A stretch of 64,000 bases of DNA, taken from assembly GCF_017573545.1 (NCBI RefSeq), contig NZ_JAGEOK010000029.1, forward strand, positions 62,001 to 126,000, written 5' to 3'. The translations under genes were made by a program, and so were the position numbers. Positions 6,682 to 14,741 of this stretch are shown here, piece by piece; position 1 is the first letter of the stretch; each line of letters starts with the position of its first letter. The notes under the pieces were generated by a model that had not been told where the DNA came from, ran no database searches, and saw only the letters and a list, made by a program, of their open reading frames with translations. This stretch comes from Actinomadura nitritigenes. GTDB lineage: Bacteria; Actinomycetota; Actinomycetes; Streptosporangiales; Streptosporangiaceae.

Positions 6682-9600
6682 ATGATCAAGAAGAGCTCCC
6701 CGCCGCCCGGCGAGGACGTCCTGGAGATCCCGCGATCCTGGAAGCGGCACCTGCATCCCCGGCGCGGCGGCCATCCCGGGCCGGGAATCGAGATCGCCGG
6801 GACGAGTGAGGCGGAGGTCCTGGCCCCCTACGCGGCCGCGATCGAGACGGCGCTGAGCCACCGCAAGACCGACCCGGCCCTCGCGGCGGCGGCGCGGCAG
6901 CACCTCGCGGGCAACGCCGATCCGCTGGGCGCGGCGGTGGTCGCGGTCGTCCCGGAGTCGGAGGTCCACTCGGGCGAGGCGGCCGTCCGGTCCCTGGACG
7001 CCTGGATCACGGCGTACGGGCTGCCGTTCGCCGTCCGCGCCTTCGTCGAGCGGACCGGCGTCACGTCCGGCAGCGCCTACGGCACCGGGAAGGGCGGAGT
7101 GGTGCCGCCGGCCGTCCCGGGCTTCGACGGGTACCGGCTCGGGGACGCGGCCAAGCGGCTCCGGACGGTGCTGGCCGGGGCCGGTGACGCCGCCTACCGG
7201 GAGGCCGTCGCGGTGCTCGCCGGTCTGCGCACGACGCCGATGCGCCGGATGGTCGCCGCCTACCTCGTCCCGACGGAGCTGGACTGGGTCGCCGAATGCT
7301 GCGCCCTCCCCGAGGGCGCGGTGCCGAGGGAGCTGCTGCTGCGGTCCCTGGGATCGGCCGGGCACCTCGAGATCCTGGGCGCCGCCGCGCGGATCTCGGT
7401 CTCCGACTGCTACTACATCGAGAACCTCGTCACCCTGGCCGAGGGCGTGGGCCCCGCCATCGCGCCGTTCATGGCCGAGGCGTTCGACCGCCACCACGGC
7501 AGCGCCCCGCGCCGCAAGGGGCTGCTGGACGTGCTGGGCCGCCTGCCGAGCGACGAGGCGTTCCGGCTCATGCTGGAACGCCGCGGGAACGCCCACATGC
7601 GGGCCGCGCTGCGCGACACGATGCGGCGCTTCCCCGTCCGCGCCGTCCGCGTCCTGGCGGCGGCCGCGGCGGCGGGGGACGCCACGGCGGGGGAGCTGCT
7701 GGCCGACCACCTGCGCGGCGGCGCGGTGCCCGTCCCGCCGGATCTCCCGGCGGAGGCCCGCGCGGTCGTGGAGAAGCTGGCGGCGGCGGACGGCCTGGTC
7801 CCCGAGGCCGCGGCCGGCGACCTGCCACGGCTCCTGGTCGATCCGCCCTGGGCCCGCGCGCGGCCGCGCCGCGAGCCGGTCGTCGTCAAGGGCCTCTCCG
7901 CCCCCGGGCGGCAGGACGTCGTGTGGGCACCGGGCGAACGCGACGCCTGGCTGGCCACGGAGATCGCCGACCCCAGCGGCGGCGGCGTGACCGTCCGCGC
8001 CGTCCGCCCGACGGCCGCGGTCGACGCGACCTGGGAGAGGCGGATCGCGAACATCCGCGCGGGCGTCGCGCTCGACCCCGTCCAGCGCGAGGCCTACTGG
8101 CAGGGCGCGATGCTGGCGAAGGGCCCCGAGGAGCTGGTCCGTCCGGCGCTGCGCGAGTGGCGGCCCGCCGGGTGGAACCAGCGGGGGCTCGGCACGCGCA
8201 ACGCGTGGAGCCCGGACCACTGGCTCCGGCCGATCATCGCCCGCTTCGGCCTCGACGCGCTCCCGGTCACGCTGAGCTTCGCCCGTGCCCGCCCCGCGCG
8301 GGGCGCCGAGCTGCTGCTGCCCTTCCTGGACGGCGAGGTCGCGGAGGCGATGGCCGGCTGGCTGCTGCGCGTCCCCGGAGCCCGCGAACCGGTGGCCGCA
8401 TGGTTCGCCCGGCACGGCCGGGCGGCACTGCCGTACCTGCTCCCCGCGGCCCTCGGCAAGGCCGGACGGGCTCGCACGGCCGCCGAGTACGCGCTCCACT
8501 TCGTCGCGGGCGGCGAAGGCGAGGACGCGGTGATCGCCGCCGCGCGCCCGCACGGGGAGCGGGCCGTCGCCGCCGTGGAGGGGCTGCTGTCCGGCGACGC
8601 GGAGGACCTGCTTCCCCGGAAGAAGGCCCCGGAGCCCGCGGAGGTGAACGTCGAGGCCCTTCCGCAGGTGCTGCTGCGGGGCGGCGAGCGGGCGCTGCCC
8701 GTCCCGGCCGTCCGGCACCTGCTCACCCTCCTGGCGATGGCGTCGTCGGGCGAGGAGGTCCCCGGACTCGTAGGCGTCCTGGAGGTCTGCGACGAGCGGT
8801 CGCTCGCCGAGTTCGGGTGGGCGCTGTTCCGCGACTGGCGGGAGCGCGGCGCCGTCGCGAAGGAGGCGTGGCGGTTCACCGCCCTCGGACGGCTCGGCGA
8901 CGACGAGGCCGTGCGCGGGCTGGTGCCCCTGATCCGCGCCTGGCCGGGGGAGGGCGGCCACCATCACGCGGTGCGCGGGCTCGACGTGCTCGCCCTGATC
9001 GGGACGGACCTCGCGCTGCGCGAGCTCCACGCCATCTCCCAGAAGGCCCGGTACAAGGGCCTCAAGCAGCGCGCCCAGGAGAAGGTCGAGGAGATCGCGG
9101 CGGCTCGCGGCCTCACCCCGGAGCAGCTCGGCGACCGGCTGGTCCCCGACCTCGGCCTGGACGCCGCCGGCACGCTCGTCCTCGACTACGGGCCGCGGCG
9201 GTTCACCGCCGGCTTCGACGAGACGCTGCGCCCCCATGTCGTCGACGAGCTCGGCCGGCGCCGAGCGGACCTGCCCAAGCCCGGGGTCCGCGACGATCCC
9301 GCGCTGGCCCCCGCCGCGCACCGGCGCTACGCGGACCTGAAGAAGGACGTCCGCGCGATCGCGGGCCTCCAGATCCGGCGCCTGGAACTGGCGATGACGG
9401 CGGGGCGCCGGTGGACGCCGGACGAGTTCACCGCGTTCTTCGTCCGGCACCCGCTGGTGTGGCACATCGCCCGGCGCCTGGTCTGGCTCGCCGAGCACGG
9501 CGGCACGGCGACGGCGTTCCGGCTCGCCGAGGACCGCACCTTCGCCGACGTCGCCGACACCGCCGTCGCGCTGCCGGACGGCGCCGCCGTCGGGATCGCC

Positions 9601-10095
9601 CATCCGCTGCACCTCGGGGACGCGCTGGACGGCTGGTCCGCGGTCTTCGCCGACTACGAGATCCTGCAGCCGTTCCCGCAGCTCGGGCGGGACGTGCACG
9701 CGCTGACCGACGAGGAGGCGGCGGGCGGGCGGCTGCCGCGGTTCGAGGGCGCGACCGTCCCCTTCGGGAACGTGCTCGGGCTGGAGCGGCGCGGCTGGCA
9801 CCGGGGGCCGGTCAACTCCGACGGCGGGATCGACTCCATGGTCCGTCCGGTCGCGCGCCGGCAGGACGGGGCGTGGACGCGGTACGTCGTCGTCACGCTG
9901 GAGACGGGGCTGTACGCCGGCGATGTGCGCGCGTCAGGGGACCAGACGTTCGAGGCCGTCTGGATCGGCGCCGACCCGGCTCCCGAGCGCTTCTCCCACC
10001 TCGACCGCCAGGACGGGCCGTACCGCTTCGGCGAGCTGGACCCGGTCACGGCCTCCGAGGTGATCGCCGACCTCGAGGAGGCGACCGCGCGCTGA
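6682..10095 (+). CDS. Large DUF4132-domain protein
   Basis: A 1,137-residue cytoplasmic protein whose function I cannot assign. The C-terminal third carries the DUF4132 signature, including GRRWTPDEFTAFFVRHPLVW and ARRLVW, a domain also found in MolR-like proteins. The N-terminal and middle parts are Ala/Leu-rich helical repeats that look HEAT-like (for example LGRLGDDEAVRGLVPLIRAW). There is no signal peptide or membrane segment. It is followed at once, in the same frame after its stop, by the superoxide dismutase remnant. Helical scaffold or protein-binding roles are possible but unproven. Confidence 0.85.
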   Translation: MIKKSSPPPGEDVLEIPRSWKRHLHPRRGGHPGPGIEIAGTSEAEVLAPYAAAIETALSHRKTDPALAAAARQHLAGNADPLGAAVVAVVPESEVHSGEAAVRSLDAWITAYGLPFAVRAFVERTGVTSGSAYGTGKGGVVPPAVPGFDGYRLGDAAKRLRTVLAGAGDAAYREAVAVLAGLRTTPMRRMVAAYLVPTELDWVAECCALPEGAVPRELLLRSLGSAGHLEILGAAARISVSDCYYIENLVTLAEGVGPAIAPFMAEAFDRHHGSAPRRKGLLDVLGRLPSDEAFRLMLERRGNAHMRAALRDTMRRFPVRAVRVLAAAAAAGDATAGELLADHLRGGAVPVPPDLPAEARAVVEKLAAADGLVPEAAAGDLPRLLVDPPWARARPRREPVVVKGLSAPGRQDVVWAPGERDAWLATEIADPSGGGVTVRAVRPTAAVDATWERRIANIRAGVALDPVQREAYWQGAMLAKGPEELVRPALREWRPAGWNQRGLGTRNAWSPDHWLRPIIARFGLDALPVTLSFARARPARGAELLLPFLDGEVAEAMAGWLLRVPGAREPVAAWFARHGRAALPYLLPAALGKAGRARTAAEYALHFVAGGEGEDAVIAAARPHGERAVAAVEGLLSGDAEDLLPRKKAPEPAEVNVEALPQVLLRGGERALPVPAVRHLLTLLAMASSGEEVPGLVGVLEVCDERSLAEFGWALFRDWRERGAVAKEAWRFTALGRLGDDEAVRGLVPLIRAWPGEGGHHHAVRGLDVLALIGTDLALRELHAISQKARYKGLKQRAQEKVEEIAAARGLTPEQLGDRLVPDLGLDAAGTLVLDYGPRRFTAGFDETLRPHVVDELGRRRADLPKPGVRDDPALAPAAHRRYADLKKDVRAIAGLQIRRLELAMTAGRRWTPDEFTAFFVRHPLVWHIARRLVWLAEHGGTATAFRLAEDRTFADVADTAVALPDGAAVGIAHPLHLGDALDGWSAVFADYEILQPFPQLGRDVHALTDEEAAGGRLPRFEGATVPFGNVLGLERRGWHRGPVNSDGGIDSMVRPVARRQDGAWTRYVVVTLETGLYAGDVRASGDQTFEAVWIGADPAPERFSHLDRQDGPYRFGELDPVTASEVIADLEEATAR

Positions 10096-10239
10096 CGCAC
10101 GCCGTACACGCTGCCCGACCTGCCGTACGACTACGCCGCGCTGGAGCCGGCGATCAACGGGACGTTGGACGCGTTCCGCACGCAGCTCACGACGTCCACC
10201 GTGCCGCGTGTCACCAGCGGATACCTAGACTGGCGCGCG
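10096..10239 (+). pseudogene. N-terminal remnant of an Fe/Mn superoxide dismutase
   Basis: Codons at 10105-10161 read YTLPDLPYDYAALEPAING, which is the characteristic N-terminus of bacterial Fe/Mn superoxide dismutases. There is no start codon, and the sequence loses resemblance straight afterwards, before the metal-ligand segment ELHHDKHH expected next. The frame runs on to a stop at 10240-10242. It sits directly behind the DUF4132 stop in the same frame. This is a decayed fragment, not a working enzyme. Confidence 0.75.
10226..10231 (+). promoter_or_regulatory. Leaderless -10 box (TAGACT) for thioesterase gene
   Basis: TAGACT ends seven bases before GTG 10239 and no ribosome site is visible. 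The spacing favours GTG 10239 over ATG 10242 as start. Confidence 0.55.
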
Positions 10240-10655
10240 TGATGAGCGACTACCCCCACCAGGTCAGCATGCCGACGCGCTGGAAGGACAACGACGTCTA
10301 CGGGCACGTCAACAACGCCGTGCACTACTCGCTGATGGACACCGCCATCAACGAGTGGATGATCGGCAAGGCGGGGTTCGCGCCGCTGGACGCGCCGTCG
10401 ATCGCGCTGTGCGTGGAGTCGCACTGCCGGTACGAGGCCGAGGTGTCGTTCCCGGACACGATCCGGCTCGGCCTCCGGGTCGGCAAGCTCGGCACGTCCA
10501 GCGTCCGCTGGGAGATCGGCATGTACCGGGCGTCCGACGACGCGCTCATCGCCGAGGGCCACTTCGTACACGTCTTCGTCGACCGGGAGACCCGGCGGCC
10601 CGTGCCGATCGCCGAGCCGATGCGCGGCGAGATGGCCAAGCTCGTCGTCGCCTGA
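10239..10655 (+). CDS. Acyl-CoA thioesterase, hotdog fold (4HBT type)
   Basis: Predicted cytoplasmic thioesterase of about 138 residues. The active-site stretch is TRWKDNDVYGHVNNAVHY (about residues 13-30); the first Asp corresponds to the catalytic Asp of YbgC/4-hydroxybenzoyl-CoA thioesterases and the HVNN turn is diagnostic. The central helix and strands match a single hotdog domain. The start is GTG 10239 or the next codon, ATG 10242; the position of the -10 box favours GTG. It converges on an XRE regulator with 14 bases between stops. Acyl substrate unknown. Confidence 0.88.
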   Translation: MMSDYPHQVSMPTRWKDNDVYGHVNNAVHYSLMDTAINEWMIGKAGFAPLDAPSIALCVESHCRYEAEVSFPDTIRLGLRVGKLGTSSVRWEIGMYRASDDALIAEGHFVHVFVDRETRRPVPIAEPMRGEMAKLVVA

Positions 10656-10677
10656 CGGCGACCGGCCGATCAGGCCG
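10647..10677. terminator. Two small hairpins over convergent stop codons
   Basis: gtcgcc-tgac-ggcgac (10647-10662) is followed directly by cggcc-gatca-ggccg (10663-10677). Together they span the stop codons of the convergent thioesterase and XRE genes. No T tract. Confidence 0.45.
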
Positions 10678-11521
10678 GGACGTCCATCCGCCGCGTCCCG
10701 ACGACCTTGAGCAGCCGCAGCGCCTCCTGCGCGGACGACCCCGGCTCCGCGGTGAAGATCACCAGATGCTGGTCCCGGTCGGGGACGGCGAGGACGTCGA
10801 AGTCCAGCTCGATCTCCCCGACCTCCGGATGCGCGAACCGCTGCCGGGTGTGGTGCTCGATGCGCAGCTCCCGCGACTCCCACAGCGCCGCGAACTCCGC
10901 GCTCGCCGCCGCCAGCTCGGCCACGAGGGCGCGGATCTCCGCGCTGTCCGGATAGCGGGCCGCCGCCACCCGCAGGTAGCTGACGGCGGTGACGACGAAG
11001 CGGCCGTGGCCGGACGCGGTGATCGCGGAGTCGCCGGAGCCGCCGTGCAGGAAGTAGCGGCGCAGCAGGTTCCGGTCCGGGCCGCCGAGCGCGGCGAAGT
11101 CGCCGAGCAGCGCCGCCGCGAGCGGGTTCCACGCCAGCACCCGGCAGGTGTCGTCGAGGACGACGGCGGGCGCGTCGCCCAGCCGGTCGAGCAGCGTGCG
11201 GGTCGCCGGCGCCACCTCGCGGGACGGTCCGCCGTCCCGCTCGCGCTCCCGCTCCCCGGCGAGCCGGAACAGGTGGGCGCGCTCCTGGTCCGTCAGCCGC
11301 AGCGCCCGCGCGATGCCGTGCAGCACCTGCGGCGACGGGTTGCGCCCGCGCGCCTGCTCCAGCCGGCTGTAGTGGTCGACGGAGATGTGCGCGAGCCCGG
11401 CGACCTCCTCGCGGCGCAGCCCCGGCGTCCGGCGGTGCGCCCCCGGCGGCAGGCCGGCGTCCTCGGGCCGCAGCCGCTCCCGCCTCGTCCGCAGGAAGGC
11501 GGCCAGCTCGCGCTTGTCCAT
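10670..11521 (-). CDS. XRE-family regulator with MmyB-like ligand domain
   Basis: Regulator of 283 residues built like the one at 2566-3405. The helix-turn-helix is at about 10-75 (RREEVAGLAHISVDHYSRLEQA), and the MmyB-like domain follows from about 110 (CRVLAWNPLAAALL). It is divergent from a NAD(P)-binding epimerase-like gene, its probable target. The start is ATG 11521 with a TATCGT box six bases upstream and no ribosome site, suggesting a leaderless mRNA. The ligand is unknown. Confidence 0.92.
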   Translation of the reverse strand: MDKRELAAFLRTRRERLRPEDAGLPPGAHRRTPGLRREEVAGLAHISVDHYSRLEQARGRNPSPQVLHGIARALRLTDQERAHLFRLAGERERERDGGPSREVAPATRTLLDRLGDAPAVVLDDTCRVLAWNPLAAALLGDFAALGGPDRNLLRRYFLHGGSGDSAITASGHGRFVVTAVSYLRVAAARYPDSAEIRALVAELAAASAEFAALWESRELRIEHHTRQRFAHPEVGEIELDFDVLAVPDRDQHLVIFTAEPGSSAQEALRLLKVVGTRRMDVPA

Positions 11522-11527
11522 GCGTCC

Positions 11528-11533
11528 ACGATA
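11528..11533 (-). promoter_or_regulatory. Leaderless -10 box (TATCGT) for XRE gene
   Basis: On the minus strand TATCGT ends six bases before ATG 11521. Confidence 0.5.
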
Positions 11534-11635
11534 CGGCGGGCACGGGCCGCCCAGAGGGGGACCGTCGGTCCCTGGCCGGGCGCCGCCGGCGGACGCAGGG
11601 TGGTCGGCGGGAACCACCGACACGAGGACGGGACG

Positions 11636-12502
11636 ATGCACATCTTCATCACGGGCGCCAGCGGCTACGTGGGCGGGGTGGTCGCGGAGAACCTGGTCAG
11701 GGCGGGGCATCGGGTCTCCGCGCTCGCCAGGTCCGACGCGGCGGAGGAGCGGGTCGCCGCGCTCGGGGCGGTGCCGGTCCGCGGCGCGCTCGGCGACGTC
11801 CGCGTCCTGCGCGAGGCCGCCGCGTCCGCCGACACCGTGATCCACACCGCCGTCGACTACACCGACCCGGGCATGCGCGAGGTCGAGGAGGCGGCGCTGG
11901 ACGCGTTCCTGGACGCCGGACGGCCGCTGATCTACACCAGCACCGGCCTGGTCTACCCCGACGGCAGGGGGAAGCCGGTCACCGAGGACGCCCCGACCGA
12001 ACCGGACGCGTCGTCCCCGCAGCCGTGGAAGGCGCTGGGGGAACGCCAGGCGCTGGAGGCCGGGACCGCCACGGTGATCCGGGCCGGGCTCGTCCACGGC
12101 AGGGGCGGCTCCGGCCTGCTGGAGGGCATGTTCGCCTCGGCCCGGCAGAACGGCGTCACCGCCTACATCGAGGACGGCGCGAACGAGTGGTCGTCCGTCC
12201 ACGTCGACGACCTCGCGGCCCTCTACGCGGCCGCCGTGGCGGGCGCGCGCGGCAGGACCGTCGTCAACGCGGCGTCCCGGACCACGACGGCGATGCGCGC
12301 CATCGCCGAGGCGGTCGCCGAGAAGGCGGGCGCGAAGGCGGTCTCGCTCACCCGGGAGCAGGGCCGCGAGCTGCTCGGCCCGTTCGCCGACGTGCTGACC
12401 CGCTCGACGCCCCTGGACCCGTCCCGCGCCGAGTCCCTGTTCGGCTGGCGCGCCACCGGACCGTCCCTGCTGGAGGACATCCGCTCCGGCTCGTACGGGT
12501 GA
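11636..12502 (+). CDS. NAD-dependent epimerase/dehydratase-like SDR
   Basis: Extended or atypical short-chain dehydrogenase-like protein of 288 residues. The N-terminus carries the Rossmann motif ITGASGYVGG, and DVIHTAV/YTSTGLVY follow the family pattern. Where extended SDRs have Tyr-x-x-x-Lys the sequence reads PWKALGERQ, so both catalytic residues appear absent. It may bind a cofactor without standard dehydrogenase chemistry. The start is ATG 11636 behind gaggacggg. It is divergent from an XRE regulator that probably controls it. Confidence 0.85.
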   Translation: MHIFITGASGYVGGVVAENLVRAGHRVSALARSDAAEERVAALGAVPVRGALGDVRVLREAAASADTVIHTAVDYTDPGMREVEEAALDAFLDAGRPLIYTSTGLVYPDGRGKPVTEDAPTEPDASSPQPWKALGERQALEAGTATVIRAGLVHGRGGSGLLEGMFASARQNGVTAYIEDGANEWSSVHVDDLAALYAAAVAGARGRTVVNAASRTTTAMRAIAEAVAEKAGAKAVSLTREQGRELLGPFADVLTRSTPLDPSRAESLFGWRATGPSLLEDIRSGSYG

Positions 12503-12633
12503 CGTCCGCGGCCCGGCCCCGGCCTCCGGGCGCGGGGCCGGTCAGCGCAGCACGGTCGCTGAGGCCGGCCGCGCCGAGAATGAGGGCGCGTCGCGCCCCT
12601 CCCGTCTCGGTGGCCGGTGCTCGTGCTCGGGGA

Positions 12634-13017
12634 TCAGCCCCCGGAACCGCCGCCGACGGGCGGGCCGGTGGTGGCGTCGTAGGTCTGCTGGGCGGTGATG
12701 ATCTCGGCGGCGTGGTCGCGGATCCAGCCGGTCAGGCCGCGGAGGGGCGCGGTGATGCCGCGGCCGAGCGGGGTGAGGGCGTAGGTGACCGAGGGCGGGA
12801 CGGTCGGCTCCACCGTGCGGAGGACGAGGCCGTCGCGGACGAGGGTGCGGAGCGTCTGCGACAGCATCTTCTCGCTGACGCCCTCGATGCGGTCGCGCAG
12901 CTCGTAGAAGCGCAGGTCGGAGGAGTCCAGCGCGGTGAGGACGAGGATGCCCCAGCGGCGGGTCACGTGGTCGAGGACGACCCGCGCCGGGCAGTCGCGC
13001 CGGAAGACGTCGTCCAT
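12634..13017 (-). CDS. HxlR-family regulator
   Basis: Winged-helix regulator of 127 residues. It has the family pattern of an early Cys (RDCPARVVLDHVTRRWGILVLTAL) and the recognition stretch GVSEKMLSQTLRTLVRDGLV. Many HxlR proteins sense thiol-reactive or aldehyde stress through that Cys. The tail ends in a short Gly-rich run. It is divergent from an SDR gene, with a palindrome agtacgtact in the 82-base gap. Confidence 0.93.
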   Translation of the reverse strand: MDDVFRRDCPARVVLDHVTRRWGILVLTALDSSDLRFYELRDRIEGVSEKMLSQTLRTLVRDGLVLRTVEPTVPPSVTYALTPLGRGITAPLRGLTGWIRDHAAEIITAQQTYDATTGPPVGGGSGG

Positions 13018-13053
13018 CAGGGCACCTACTCCCGCCGCCTGGGCTTACTTTTC

Positions 13054-13063
13054 AGTACGTACT
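13054..13063. promoter_or_regulatory. Candidate HxlR operator, agtacgtact palindrome
   Basis: A perfect 10-bp palindrome rich in GTAC, between the divergent HxlR and SDR genes. It lies about 24 bases upstream of the SDR -10 box. Confidence 0.5.
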
Positions 13064-13086
13064 TTCGATAGGTTAGCCCACCCTTC

Positions 13087-13092
13087 TAGCGT
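13087..13092 (+). promoter_or_regulatory. Leaderless -10 box (TAGCGT) for SDR gene
   Basis: TAGCGT ends seven bases before ATG 13100; no ribosome site. Confidence 0.55.
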
Positions 13093-13099
13093 GGCCGGC

Positions 13100-13813
13100 A
13101 TGGAACCAGTCGCGCTCGTGACCGGTGGGGGCCGTGGCATCGGCGCCGCCACCGCCAGGGAACTCGCCCGCCGCGGATTCCGCGTGGTCGTCAACTACCA
13201 CCGCGACCGGGCGTCGGCGGAGGCCGTCGCCGCGGAGACGGGCGGGACGGCGGTGCGCGCGGACGTCCGGGACCCGGCCGAGGCGGCGGCGCTCGTGGCC
13301 GCGTGCGGGCCGGTGACCGCCCTGGTGTGCAACGCGAACATCGATCCGTCGTTCGGGCCGGTGCGGTCGCTGCCGTGGGAGGCGTTCATCGGGAAGGTGG
13401 AGGGCGAGCTCGCCGCCGCGTATCACGTGACCCAGGCCGTCCTGCCGGACATGCCGGCGCACGGGCGGATCGTCTACGTGTCGAGCCTCAGCGCCGATCT
13501 CACCCGGCCCATGACCGGCGCGCACACGACGGCGAAGGCGGCGCTGGACGCGTTCGCGCGGCACGTGGCGGCGGAGGCGAGCCCGGTGGCGGTCAACGTG
13601 GTCGCGCCGGCCGCGGTGCGCACCGAGGGGTCGGCGGCCGCGCGGACGCCGGAGATCGAGGAGGCGCTGGCGGGGCGGTCCGTGCTGGGGCGGATGGTGG
13701 AGCCCGACGACGTCGCGGCGGTGATCGCCGCGGTGGTGGACGGGTCGCTGCCCGCGGTGGCGGGCGCGCGCATCCCGGTCGACGCGGGGTTCCGGGTGCT
13801 CGCGGCCCCGTGA
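13100..13813 (+). CDS. SDR-family protein with His in place of catalytic Tyr
   Basis: Classical short-chain dehydrogenase fold, 237 residues. The NAD(P) motif is TGGGRGIG at about 8-15 and the catalytic Ser is in YVSSLSAD. The usual Tyr-x-x-x-Lys reads HTTAK (codons cac acg acg gcg aag near 13530), so Tyr is replaced by His. NAG reads CNAN. Without that Tyr normal hydride-transfer chemistry is doubtful, though some relatives work or act as regulators. The start is ATG 13100, leaderless. It is divergent from the HxlR regulator. Confidence 0.88.
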   Translation: MEPVALVTGGGRGIGAATARELARRGFRVVVNYHRDRASAEAVAAETGGTAVRADVRDPAEAAALVAACGPVTALVCNANIDPSFGPVRSLPWEAFIGKVEGELAAAYHVTQAVLPDMPAHGRIVYVSSLSADLTRPMTGAHTTAKAALDAFARHVAAEASPVAVNVVAPAAVRTEGSAAARTPEIEEALAGRSVLGRMVEPDDVAAVIAAVVDGSLPAVAGARIPVDAGFRVLAAP

Positions 13814-13824
13814 GCGGCCCGTGA

Positions 13825-13858
13825 GCGGGCGCGGCGGGCGGGCGGGCGCGGCGGGCGG
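13825..13858 (+). repeat. Two copies of a 17-bp GC-only unit
   Basis: gcgggcgcggcgggcgg occurs twice in tandem, starting 12 bases after the stop of the SDR gene. Confidence 0.85.
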
Positions 13859-13898
13859 CGGGGGCTCGCGCCGCGGACGGCCGCCGCGACGGCGGCTG

Positions 13899-14630
13899 TC
13901 AGGGTTGGAGTTCGCTGGTGAGGAGCCGGGCGAAGTCGGTCTCGAAGGCCGCGTAGCCCTCGCGGAGGGCGTCGCCGGGCCAGCCGGGCGGGAGCAGCGC
14001 GGACGGCAGGATCGGGTCGCGGAGGAGATGGCGGAGGGCGGCGGCCGCGAGGGTGAAGCGCTCGGCGATGCCGCCGGCGCCGGCGAGGGACGTGCGGAGC
14101 GCCTCGGCGGTCGCGGCCCAGCCGTCGAGGTCCCAGAGGGTGCGGGCGAGGGCGGCGGGGTCCTGCTCGGGGCGGCCTTCGAGGAAGGTGCACTGGCGGA
14201 CGACGGTCCCGGGGCGGGGCCGGTCGAGGTTGGCGGGGCGCAGCCAGGTGCCCTCGCGCAGTTCGGCGAGGCGGAGCGCGGACATGGCCTGGCGGAGCGC
14301 GGCGCGGTCGGCGGCGGGGCGGCGCTCGGCGGTGATGACGGCGATCTCCCAGGCGCCGTCCCAGGGGCGGGTGCGCGGGCGGCGGCTCTCGTCCTGGCGG
14401 GCCTGGCGCTCCAGGAGCCGGTCGGTGAGGGCGTACCGGCCGTCGGTCTGGACGAGGTCGCCGGAGGTGACCATGCGGGAGAGCGCGACGCGGATCGTGC
14501 CCTCGGCGATGCCGAACAGGTCGCCGACGCGGACGAGGTGGCGGGCGGCGAGGCGGGGCGGGTGGACGCCCAGCAGGGTGCTCAGCACGACGGAGCGTGC
14601 CGTGAGGGGGCGGATCTGGAGCGTGTCCAT
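13899..14630 (-). CDS. PaaX-family regulator
   Basis: Regulator of 243 residues. It has an N-terminal winged helix (LFGIAEGTIRVALSRMVTSGDLVQ) and the central and C-terminal PaaX domains (DGAWEIAVITAERR; RHLLRDPILPSALLPPGWPG). In other bacteria PaaX represses phenylacetate genes and responds to phenylacetyl-CoA. Here it faces an acyl-CoA dehydrogenase and an enoyl-CoA hydratase, so an acyl-CoA ligand is a reasonable inference. ATG 14630 is the family start. Confidence 0.92.
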   Translation of the reverse strand: MDTLQIRPLTARSVVLSTLLGVHPPRLAARHLVRVGDLFGIAEGTIRVALSRMVTSGDLVQTDGRYALTDRLLERQARQDESRRPRTRPWDGAWEIAVITAERRPAADRAALRQAMSALRLAELREGTWLRPANLDRPRPGTVVRQCTFLEGRPEQDPAALARTLWDLDGWAATAEALRTSLAGAGGIAERFTLAAAALRHLLRDPILPSALLPPGWPGDALREGYAAFETDFARLLTSELQP

Positions 14631-14704
14631 GGCTGGTGGGGACTTTATCCGGTGCGGGCCCGGCGGGCGGGCGGTCCGGGCGCGGCCGCCGGTGAGATTA
14701 CAGT

Positions 14705-14726
14705 CTTCCATCACGTGACATGGAAG
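14705..14726. promoter_or_regulatory. Candidate PaaX operator
   Basis: Inverted repeat cttccat (14705-14711) and atggaag (14720-14726) around an eight-base spacer that contains cacgtg. Outer ttac and gtaa extend the symmetry loosely. It lies 15 bases before the acyl-CoA dehydrogenase start, where binding would block that gene. Confidence 0.6.
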
Positions 14727-14741
14727 CGTAATGTCCGGGGC

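Noticed and set aside
6667..9801. Open frame of over 1,000 codons opposite the DUF4132 gene
   Set aside because: Compositionally biased shadow of the plus-strand gene; no recognisable domain or start signals.
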